64,000 nt of DNA, taken from NCBI GenBank assembly GCA_918797485.1, contig CAKKNE010000006.1, positions 1,426,001-1,490,000 on the forward strand. Direction: 5' to 3'. Below are positions 45,990 to 52,719 of this stretch, piece by piece. The notes under the pieces are model-generated. The model was given only the letters and a program-made list of their open reading frames with translations. It searched no databases and was not told where the DNA came from. The translations under genes and the position numbers were made by a program. Position 1 is the first letter of the stretch. Each line of letters begins with the position of its first letter. This DNA comes from Pelagomonas calceolata (Eukaryota; Sar; Pelagophyceae; Pelagomonadales; Pelagomonadaceae).

Positions 45990-46140
45990 GGTTCTATAGT
46001 CACGGATGTCTAGGTCAAGACACCGCTATCTTAGTTGGTTAGACGAGCCGTAAAAGGCTCGAGCACTGACTTCAGGTTCTGATTCTGACAGCCTGGGTTC
46101 GAAGGAGTTTTAAAACGCTCTGAAATTCCCAGTAGAACCT
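45990..46140 (+). tRNA. tRNA-Gln(CTG) gene interrupted by three insertions
   Basis: The ends pair perfectly: acceptor GGTTCTA (45990-45996) with TAGAACC (46133-46139), discriminator T. D-stem GTCA (45999-46002) pairs with TGAC (46067-46070). Anticodon stem TCAGG (46072-46076) pairs with TCTGA (46084-46088), loop TTCTGAT, anticodon CTG at 46079-46081. T-stem CTGGG (46093-46097) pairs with CCCAG (46128-46132). Three extra segments interrupt it: about 46003-46031 in the D-loop with hairpin GTCT/AGAC; about 46043-46066 after the TTGGTTA D-loop core with hairpin CGAGCC/GGCTCG; about 46104-46126 in the T-loop with hairpin GAG/CTC. Removing them leaves a normal glutamine tRNA of about 75 nt. A T-run follows at 46146. 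Exact splice points are uncertain by one to three bases. Confidence 0.8.
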
Positions 46141-46752
46141 CTCTCTTTTTTTTGCTTTTTTGGGCTCCTGGAGACACGTTCTTTCGATTGACGGAGTTTG
46201 AGGACAATCGGCGTACGTCGTTTACCCCGTGAAACACGCGTGGGTACCAGAATCAAGGAAGATTGCACTATACTACCGCGGCCGCCGCGGGCGTCTCGCG
46301 CGATGGCGCCTCGTCCGACGACGCGAGCTCCAGTGGCGCGGAAGCCGCGCCGGTGTTGGGGAGAGGGCGCGTGCGATGCATAGGGAAATTGCAGCGCGGC
46401 GACGGCTCGACCGCCGCGGGCGCGTCCTCGCGTGCGAGCTCCGCCATTTCAAGTACACGCCACTACTTTAGGCGGCGTAAAAGGCTTGTTTTGGGCCCCT
46501 TGGCTTGGTAACGCGCCGCGCTGGTTCGCAGTCAGGAAGGCACAAGGCACAAAAATGGCCCTGGGGGCAGCCCTACCGTACAACCCACCGGTTTTTGGTT
46601 AGCCCTCGCGTGTGGGTGCTCTCGTAGCTGCCCCCTGATGGTCGCGCGCGCCGATGCACAAACTTGTATGTCGAGGGGGAGCGAGCCGCAAAGTCCGCCA
46701 TACCCCCCCAAAGCGAAGGGTGCGCACGGCGATGCAAAAAACAAAAAAAAAA
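46141..46752. other. Region between the two interrupted tRNA genes
   Basis: The tRNA-Gln terminator T-run is followed by about 600 bp with no domain-bearing ORF. Inverted G-rich and C-rich strings around 46550-46720 may form secondary structure. Confidence 0.45.
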
Positions 46753-46849
46753 TGGAGAATAGGGGATTCGAACCCATGACCTATCGCATGCGAAGCGATC
46801 GCTCTACCAACTCACTAGCGTTCTCTAGCTAGACCTGAGCTAATTCCCC
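46753..46849 (-). tRNA. tRNA-Ala(CGC) gene with a 24-nt D-loop insertion
   Basis: On the minus strand the acceptor GGGGAAT (46849-46843) pairs with ATTCTCC (46760-46754), discriminator A. D-stem GCTC/GAGC, anticodon stem ATCGC/GCGAT with loop TTCGCAT (anticodon CGC), T-arm ATGGG/CCCCT around TTCGAAT with one mismatch. The D-loop AGTTGGTA is split after its first A by 24 nt at 46812-46835, which fold as CTAGC/GCTAG with an 8-nt loop. Without the insertion the sequence is a standard alanine tRNA. With it, the apparent 5' end GAGAAC still half-pairs, which would mislead a gene finder. Confidence 0.85.
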
Positions 46850-47165
46850 AGTTTTGTACTTGTGCCACTTATCGGTGCCGAAAAGAGGACACATGCGTGG
46901 GAGAGATGGTGATTTTTGGTTCTTAAAATGTTTATCGCGGAAACCCTATTTTTTTTATTTGCCTTTTTTAAAACCGATTTGACGTGCAGCCCGGACCAAA
47001 GATCTGCTTGAAGGCCCGAAAAACTCAACAAGCCGAAGAAGGCAGCCCGCAGCCACACCTCACAAATCCGTCAGCAAAACGAGCGCCGTCAAGCGGAGCA
47101 AAACGCAAAAAACACATATAGCTGCAGGCCGCTCTTGCGCGTCCGGACGCGTGGGCGGGAGAACG
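46850..47165. other. Intergenic region upstream of the zinc-finger gene
   Basis: AT-rich first half with T-runs (46950-46972); no gene recognised. Confidence 0.45.
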
Positions 47166-48024
47166 ATGGACGACGAGCGCCAATCCCGCAAGCTGCGCCA
47201 GCTCCAAGCCGAGATGATCGCGCTGGCCAACGACCGAGAAAAGGCGACGTCGGCCGACGAATGCCGCGCCATCGACGCGAAGCTGCGCGCGCTCGCCGAG
47301 CGGGGCGCGGCGATGAAGCACGTCAAAATGTCTCCGGAGGAGAAGCCCTGCGCCGCGTGCAAAAGGCCGACGGCCCGGACGGTCGTCTCGGAAGGCCGGG
47401 CGCACCGGTTCTGTTCGGTCGAGTGCGCGTCTTCCCGCGTCCGAATCAAGGCGTGTCGCCTCGATGGCGTCGAGGTGGACGTATCGTTTTGACGCCGTCG
47501 GAGAGTGAGAGACACGGTTGCGTTGTGCTGATGCGCGTCGATGGCGTACTGGTGTTGTACTGATGCGGTGGAGTACGCCGTCGGTACCCGCCAGTACGCC
47601 ATCGACGGATGGAAGCTCGCGAGCGGGGGCGGGTCGGAACAAGAGTACGCGCGACGCAGGCCAGCGCCGCGGCTGGAGCCAGACGGACGGGAGCGCGGGC
47701 GAGGCGCCGCCGCCGCCGCGGAAGCCGATCGGCGCGCTCACGCTCGACGCGAAGAAGGACGAACAAGAGGACCGCGACACGATCGTGGCCTGCGGCGCGG
47801 CGCGGCGGCGGCGGCAGCGACGGCCCGACGTCGTGCTCGACTCGACGCCGCGGCGGGTCGCGCCGCCGCCGGACGGGACTTTGCGCGTGGCGGGCGCGCC
47901 GCAGAAGCTCCTGCCCGCGCCGCCGCCGCCGCCCGAGGCGTTGCTGGACGGGTTCGAGAGCGACGAGGTCGTCGAGGACTCCCGGACCGGTGGTGGTGGC
48001 GGGTGGGGGCGGGGGTTTCTGTGA
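47166..48024 (+). CDS. Small zinc-finger-like protein, two exons
   Basis: Exons 47166-47454 and 47660-48024 give 217 aa. An N-terminal coiled coil (SRKLRQLQAEMIALANDREKATSADECRAIDAKLRALAERG) precedes a Cys4-type finger CAACKRPTARTVVSEGRAHRFCSVEC, similar in spacing to TRASH or MYM fingers. The second exon is Pro- and Arg-rich with a DGFESDEVVED acidic end. No precise family. The intron (205 nt) has a CTCGATGGCGTCGAGG hairpin and GCGTCGATGGCGTA/TACGCCATCGACG motifs. The join used here (GTGTCG...GACGCAG) keeps the frame, but an alternative acceptor at AAGAG 15 bp upstream would too. Confidence 0.6.
47455..47659 (+). mobile_element. 205-nt introner-type intron
   Basis: Carries CGTCGATGGCGTACTGG and its near inverse CCAGTACGCCATCGACG about 75 bp apart. 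Boundaries are inferred from the frame only. Confidence 0.6.
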
Positions 48025-48104
48025 TGTTCTGTGTTTTGACTATGAAGTGTTTTGCGATTTTGTTAATAGAAGTACTAGTAGGAACTACAATCAACAAATC
48101 TTAC

Positions 48105-49361
48105 TCAGTAGTACCCCGCGTGCAGCCAGAACTCCGCGACGCGGCGGGCTGGCTGGGCCGGAAGGCGAAGCATCGATGCAAAAGTCGGCCTGATCCGCGC
48201 GAGGTGGGCTTGCGCATACCTCTTGAAGCCGCCCGCGGCGACGACTCGCCCGAGGTACGGGTCCGGAGGATATGCGGCAGGCAGCTCGGCCCCGGCACGG
48301 AGAAATAAAGGCCACATACGGTGATACTCTCTTCGGAGTGCAAGGTCGAAAGGCGTCAGCCTGTGACCTTCTCTTAGATTCGGAGAAGCGCCTGCGGCCA
48401 GGAGCACTTCGACGCAACTGGTAGCCCTATGGTAGACTGCAAGGTACAGCGCCGTCTCTCCATCAGGGGTCTTCGCGTCAACATCAAGGCCCGCTTCGAC
48501 TAGTAACGAGACTATTTTAGTGTTTCCTCTGCGAGCCGCGTAGTGAAGCGAAGGCGTCAGCCCGTGACCTTCTCTTAGATTCAGAGAAGCGCCTGCGGCC
48601 AGGAGCACTTCGACGCAACCGGTAGCCCTATGACGTACTGCAAGGTACAACGCCGTCTCTTCATCAGGGGTCTTCGCGTCAACATCAACGCCCGCTTCGA
48701 CTAGTAACGAGACTATTTTAGTGTCGCCTCCACGAGCCGCGTAGTGAAGCGCCGTCTCTTTATCAAGGGTCGTCGCGTCAACATCAACGCCCGCTTCGAC
48801 TAGTAACGACACCATTTTAGTGTCGCCTCTGCGAGCCGCGTAGTGAAGTGGTGTAAGACCATAACCATCGGTCGCTTCCAAGTCTGCCCCAGCATCGCGA
48901 AGGAGCTCGAGACAGGCCGCGCAACCATCCGTAAAGCGTCGCACTTTGCACAACGCAAGAATTGGCGTTTCACCCTGAGGGTCTACCCCAAAGTAGAAGG
49001 ACTCCGGACGTTCGCGGAAGGAATCCGGCGCCTCGCAGAAGGAATTCGGCGAGGCTCCGGATGCAAGCAGTCGGCGGACCGCCTCGACGTCACCACGGGA
49101 TGCGGCATCGTGGATCGACTCCACGGGTGAATCCTTGCCCCCGGTGTCGCCAACACCAAAAAAAAAGGGGGGCGGCGGAGGCCGACCGCCCCAGGGATCA
49201 CGTCGACGGTCGGCCAGATATCCTTCCGTGCCCTCGGCGGTGACGATCGTCGACTCCTCGCACACGGTACCACATCTCACACAGACGGCTTCGGCCGAGC
49301 TCTCGTTCAAGTCGATGTCCGTGCTGCGGCACTCGGGGTTCGAGCAGCGCATCTGCGACAT
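48105..49361 (-). CDS. TFIIB/BRF-type zinc ribbon fused to ankyrin repeats
   Basis: 418 aa from ATG 49361. Residues 4-45, CSNPECRSTDIDLNESSAEAVC, VRCGTVCEESTIV, form a Cys4 zinc ribbon of the TFIIB/BRF1 kind, where the usual partner is a cyclin-fold core. Instead, a Gly/Pro/Phe linker leads to at least seven ankyrin repeats (GLTPLHYAARRGDTKMVSLLVEAGVDVDATT, KETALHYAARGGDTKIVSLLVEAGVDVDAKT and so on) and a C-terminal LRLPAQPARRVAEFWLHAGYY. Several repeats are nearly identical at the nucleotide level, so the array expanded recently. The fusion may be a chimera of a BRF1 first exon and a dispersed ankyrin gene. The CTAG palindrome at 49600 is 239 bp upstream. Confidence 0.8.
   Translation of the reverse strand: MSQMRCSNPECRSTDIDLNESSAEAVCVRCGTVCEESTIVTAEGTEGYLADRRRDPWGGRPPPPPFFFGVGDTGGKDSPVESIHDAASRGDVEAVRRLLASGASPNSFCEAPDSFRERPESFYFGVDPQGETPILALCKVRRFTDGCAACLELLRDAGADLEATDGYGLTPLHYAARRGDTKMVSLLVEAGVDVDATTLDKETALHYAARGGDTKIVSLLVEAGVDVDAKTPDEETALYLAVRHRATGCVEVLLAAGASLNLREGHGLTPSLHYAARRGNTKIVSLLVEAGLDVDAKTPDGETALYLAVYHRATSCVEVLLAAGASPNLREGHRLTPFDLALRREYHRMWPLFLRAGAELPAAYPPDPYLGRVVAAGGFKRYAQAHLARIRPTFASMLRLPAQPARRVAEFWLHAGYY
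48352..48753 (-). repeat. Tandem 201-bp repeat inside the ankyrin array
   Basis: The segment beginning GGCGTCAGCCTGTGACC at 48352 recurs at 48553 as GGCGTCAGCCCGTGACC with few differences over about 200 bp, i.e. a 67-residue unit of two ankyrin repeats. Confidence 0.7.
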
Positions 49362-49769
49362 CTTGGCTGTTGGTGATTTCACTGGCGCTCCGGCGTGTGG
49401 TTTCGGCCGCGCCGCTTGGAGAAAAAAAGCCGACCGTGCGCTCTGTGGCGCAGTGAGAAGCAAATACCTCAGTGAGGTGCGCCGCTGTAGCGGTACGTAG
49501 CGGTACGCCGAGAACTGATTACACAGTGAGCACAGGGCGGCCAGCGGCTTTTGACAGTCCCGTGACCACTGCGCTGTCGGCTTTGATGCAGGAGAGCTTG
49601 CTAGTGTCTTACAGGATGCTAGCTCACTGAGCGCGACGCGTCGCCATACTCGTCCGTCTGGAGCTGGCAAAACTGCGTGTGTGCTTGTTCTCGATCGCTG
49701 CGAGACGCAGACGCAGCAAAATCGCACCGCTAAGGGCTCTATGCAGCTCACACAAATCTACCCCTGACC
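49362..49769. other. Divergent intergenic region
   Basis: Contains the CTAG palindrome at 49600-49623 and a short tandem GCGGTACG pair at about 49489-49509. No gene seen. Confidence 0.5.
49600..49623 (+). promoter_or_regulatory. CTAG-TGTCTTACAG-CTAG element, site 7
   Basis: GCTAGTGTCTTACAG, then GATGCTAGC. It lies between divergent genes, 239 bp from the zinc ribbon-ankyrin start and 147 bp from the hydroxylase start. Confidence 0.7.
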
Positions 49770-50702
49770 ATGCGCGGCGCGCTCTTCAGCGCATTCGTGG
49801 TCCACGCCCTGGCCTTGTCCGCACGGCGGCGGCCGTGCCTCCTGCGCTCACCAACACTCGTCCGCGCCGCCGCGGCGAGCGGGCGGCGGCCGTGCCACCT
49901 GCGCTCACCAACACGCCTCCGCGCCGCCGCGGCGAGCGACGATAATGGAGCTCAAGCCGTGGTCAGGGCGGCCGCCGTCGCCGGCCTCGACCGCGTCCAA
50001 GCCTTCGCGCGAGCGCACTGCGCCCGCCTCGCGGGCGACACACCACAAAAGCCGGAACTAGCCAAGGGGCAGGAGTGCGACGTGCCGTTCCCGGGGCTGC
50101 GCGCCACGCCCTGGCACGCGACGGAAGAGTTGGGCTGGGTCGCACGTCTGGAGGAGGATTGGAGAGAAGCGCGGGACGAGCTGACGGCCTTCCTGGCGCT
50201 GCTGGACGAAGGCGGTTTTGTGAAGCCGGAGACGGCGCTCTGCCCCGAGACGGGCCGCTTCGAGAAGCTGGTATTGTGCGAGGACGGGAGCCGAGCGATT
50301 GAGACGGCGACGCGCGTCGGCCGCGACCATTTTGCGAGGACGCTCGCGCTGCTGCGGGTGAGCGGTGCGCCGCTCGGCCCGGCGCCCGTCAGCATGAATA
50401 GGCAGCCTGCGGGCTCGGGGCTGCCGCCGCACTCGGACAACGCGAACTTTCTGTTGACGGGCCACCTCGGCCTCGTCGTGCCTGATGGTGTTTGCGAGTT
50501 TGTGATGGTGGAGTCGACCACGCGGCGGTGGCGCGAGGGTCATGTATTACTCGCGGACACGTCCTTCGTGCACGCGACGCGCAACGATTGTGAAGCGGAC
50601 CGCGTCGTGCTCCACTTCACGGTCTGGCATCCCGACCTCGCCGCGGCGGAGCGGGACGGCATCGTCCGCCTGCACGGGGCGCTGCGCGCGGCCGGGGGAT
50701 AG
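49770..50702 (+). CDS. Aspartyl/asparaginyl beta-hydroxylase-like 2OG oxygenase, organelle-targeted
   Basis: 310 aa from an ATG. The leader has a signal-type start (MRGALFSAFVVHALALSA) and two copies of RRPC-L/H-LRSPT-x-x-RAAAAS, a tandemly duplicated transit-peptide segment (57-bp repeat). The catalytic part has PFPGLRATPWHA, VSMNRQPAGSGLPPHSDNANFLLTGHLGLV with the iron-binding HSD, and VHATRNDCEADRVVLHFTVWHPDL with the distal His and the 2-oxoglutarate-binding Arg. This is the AspH/Asp_Arg_Hydrox fold. The substrate is unknown; a plastid location is suggested only by the leader. Confidence 0.85.
   Translation: MRGALFSAFVVHALALSARRRPCLLRSPTLVRAAAASGRRPCHLRSPTRLRAAAASDDNGAQAVVRAAAVAGLDRVQAFARAHCARLAGDTPQKPELAKGQECDVPFPGLRATPWHATEELGWVARLEEDWREARDELTAFLALLDEGGFVKPETALCPETGRFEKLVLCEDGSRAIETATRVGRDHFARTLALLRVSGAPLGPAPVSMNRQPAGSGLPPHSDNANFLLTGHLGLVVPDGVCEFVMVESTTRRWREGHVLLADTSFVHATRNDCEADRVVLHFTVWHPDLAAAERDGIVRLHGALRAAGG
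49825..49938 (+). repeat. 57-bp tandem duplication in the transit peptide
   Basis: Copies at 49825-49881 and 49882-49938, differing at few positions. Both are in frame and repeat the Arg/Pro/Ala-rich transit segment. Confidence 0.85.
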
Positions 50703-51105
50703 TTTTTTTGTTAAGTTTATGTGAGCTGTCCACGGCCTCGTCGATGGCGCATCGCGTCGATGGCGTACTAGTGGGCTACCCCATCGCCACGCCATCGCTG
50801 CGCATCAGCACTCGAGTGCCCCGTGACCAAAGGACGCCTGGCCCAAACTCACTAGGGCCTGTGTGCCCCGTACCGACGGTACCGTCAACGGGGCACATAC
50901 AAGTATGTATCCCTGTGGAGCTCAGCCCGCATAAGGGTGGCCGGGAGCTCTCAGCCCCCCCCTCCGACAACCACAACAAAGCTACGACGCGCGCGTCGCG
51001 TCGAAAAAAACGGGTTTTACAGGTCGTGCGTACCACGCGAGGCTCATCCGCGCGTAAAAAAATCCACAGACCTGTCATTCGCGACGCTACAACCATACCA
51101 AAAAC
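50703..51105. other. Intergenic region with introner-like motif and a strong palindrome
   Basis: GCGTCGATGGCGTACTAG and CCACGCCATCGC at about 50757-50800 look like an introner core outside a coding intron. A 36-bp palindrome lies at 50862-50897, followed by a smaller CATAC/GTATG hairpin at 50895-50906. No ORF supported. Confidence 0.5.
50862..50897. repeat. 36-bp near-perfect palindrome
   Basis: Outer arms TGTGCCCCGT and ACGGGGCACA; inner perfect palindrome GACGGTACCGTC. It could be a hairpin in a 3' UTR or terminator, or a protein-binding site. Confidence 0.6.
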
Positions 51106-51601
51106 ATGAGCCGGCCGCCCGGCCGCGCCGCCGGCCTCCTCATCTCTTTGGTGACCCTCACCACAGCACAAGTTACGCCGAGCCCGTCGTCCCTACCGAA
51201 CCAGTACTCGCCCGACAAGCGCATACCGCAGTTCATCGATTTAGGACTGACCGCGGCGTGCGGCGTCCTGATGCTGATCCTGCTCAGCCTCGTAACGCGA
51301 CCGGCGTCCGCGGTTACGGGTCACCGTCGCCTCGATGGCGTCTCGTGTCCTTTACGCCATCGCCGCGACCCCGTCGAGGGCCCCGCTTCGTCGAGGCGTC
51401 TCGCGACCGTCGCAGGTCGTCCGCATGACCCGCGCGCACCTCGACGCGCCACCTAGACGTTTAGTCCAGGCCGACACCTTCAGCAAAGAGGGCCAGCGGT
51501 GGTCCTGGGACTTCGTGCTCCTCCTACCGATCAGAGACGAGGACGCGCTCCAGGACGCCCCAAAACGGCAGCAGGACGTCGACCTACGGCCTTTTTTATG
51601 A
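51106..51601 (+). CDS. Single-span membrane protein, two exons
   Basis: Exons 51106-51291 and 51416-51601 give 123 aa. A signal peptide (GRAAGLLISLVTLTTAQVTPS) is followed by a membrane span (FIDLGLTAACGVLMLILLSL) and a cytosolic segment (VRMTRAHLDAPPRRLVQADTFSKEGQRWSWDFVLLLPIRDEDALQDAPKRQQDVD). The intron donor GTAACG fits consensus. The stop TGA (51599) overlaps the ATG (51598) of an acidic ORF in the -1 frame, directly after T-TTT-TTA. The protein may therefore be extended by frameshifting, or the break may be a homopolymer sequencing error. No family recognised. Confidence 0.6.
51592..51598 (+). promoter_or_regulatory. Candidate -1 ribosomal frameshift site T-TTT-TTA
   Basis: The heptamer is in the correct register for -1 slippage (zero frame CCT-TTT-TTA-TGA) and sits right before the stop. 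The -1 frame continues into a 139-codon acidic ORF. I do not see an obvious strong downstream hairpin. Confidence 0.4.
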
Positions 51602-52017
51602 CCATCGCCGACGCTGATAATGATGAAGTGTATCTGGACGTGCCGGGCTACGAGAATTACTTCGCGGAGGACGCTTTACCTATTATAGACGAGGAGGCGA
51701 AGGAGGAGGAGGAGGAGTCCGTGCTCTCGTCGTCGGCGGCGTCGTCTTCCGAGGCGTCTGCGTCTGCGTCTGATGATGATGACGCGTCGACGGGCTCGTC
51801 GTCCTACGAGAGCTACACGGCGTCGTCGGCGTCGTACTCCGGCGCGTCTGACGACGACAGCGCGGGCGCCGCGTGGCCCGCGGGCGCGGCAGGCGCCGGC
51901 GCCGCGGCGGCGGGCGCGGGCACGGCCTACGCCGCGGGCGGCCACTCGGCCGAGCTCGATTACACCGGTCCGGAGCTCGCCCACAGCGCGGAGCTCGACT
52001 ACCAGAGCCCGGTGTAA
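51598..52017 (+). CDS. Acidic Ser/Asp-rich ORF in -1 frame to the preceding gene
   Basis: 139 codons from an ATG overlapping the previous stop. It begins MTIADADNDEVYLDVPGYENYF, then an acidic run, Ser/Asp repeats and a C-terminal pair of SAELDY motifs (GGHSAELDYTGPELAHSAELDYQSPV). In a eukaryotic mRNA this would not be translated independently unless by reinitiation, so it is best read as the C-terminal tail of the membrane protein. Confidence 0.55.
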   Translation: MTIADADNDEVYLDVPGYENYFAEDALPIIDEEAKEEEEESVLSSSAASSSEASASASDDDDASTGSSSYESYTASSASYSGASDDDSAGAAWPAGAAGAGAAAAGAGTAYAAGGHSAELDYTGPELAHSAELDYQSPV

Positions 52018-52039
52018 TCACAAATATAATACCAACAAA

Positions 52040-52529
52040 TCAACACGCGCCCGGCCAGCAGTGGCCCTCGACGTCCTCGTCCTCGACCTCGCGGAGGCGC
52101 GCGGCGAGCAGGTTGCGCGACGCCGTGAGGCGCTCGACGTGCTCGTCGAGGGGCACGAGGTCCCGTTCGCTTTTCTCGAAGACCACGCGCATCTCCTTCG
52201 CCGACAACAAATCTAAATCCTCGAGCGCGTCGAGGTATTTCGTGCACTGTGTGTAGACGACCGGTGACGCGATTCGTGAGAGTTTCCCCGCGCAATCGAT
52301 CTGGCGCGGCGCCGCGTCGACGGCGTCTCGACGTACAACGCCACCTCGACGCCAACGCGGGAAGACTTTTCACCCAAAACGGACGCTGGGAGCGGACGTC
52401 GCGGAGGAGCTGGCTGCGTTTCGCCAACGCCGCGGTCGGTGGCTTCGGGATCTTCGGGAGCGCATCGCTGCTCGTGCTGAGCTGCCGCCTTGTCGTTTGG
52501 AGTGCTCTACGCGCGGCGCCAAGTATCAT
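52040..52529 (-). CDS. Small mitochondrial-type protein, two exons
   Basis: Exons 52398-52529 and 52040-52246 give 112 aa. Exon 1 encodes a presequence (MILGAARRALQTTRRQLSTSSDALP) and LAKRSQLLRD. Exon 2 gives CTKYLDALEDLDLLSAKEMRVVFEKSERDLVPLDEHVERLTASRNLLAARLREVEDEDVEGHCWPGAC, helical and acidic. I do not recognise it. The intron (151 nt) contains GACGCCGTCGACGCGGCG and ends TCTACACACAG, in introner style. Confidence 0.65.
52247..52397 (-). mobile_element. 151-nt introner-type intron
   Basis: GTCCGC...CTACACACAG on the minus strand, with a GTCGAGACGCCGTCGACGCGG core. A donor 13 bp downstream (CAGC-GTCCG) is a less likely alternative because it breaks the frame. Confidence 0.6.
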
Positions 52530-52719
52530 TGTGTTAGTTTACTCCTCGCAGGTCTCCAGCGGCCGTGCTCGTGTTTTACGTTCTTATTTACACCGGTAAC
52601 ACTGCGCGCACCTGGAATAAGAAGGACTTACTCAGCAAACTGGCGCCGGCTAGCGTGCATTAGCCCACTAGCTTTGAGCCGTCGAGCCCAGTAGTACCCT
52701 AAAGATGCTCCATTACACA

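Noticed and set aside
46757-46829. Uninterrupted tRNA-Ala reading with 5' end AGAGAAC
   Set aside because: Gives a mismatched acceptor and no D-stem; the reading with a D-loop insertion starting at 46849 pairs everywhere.
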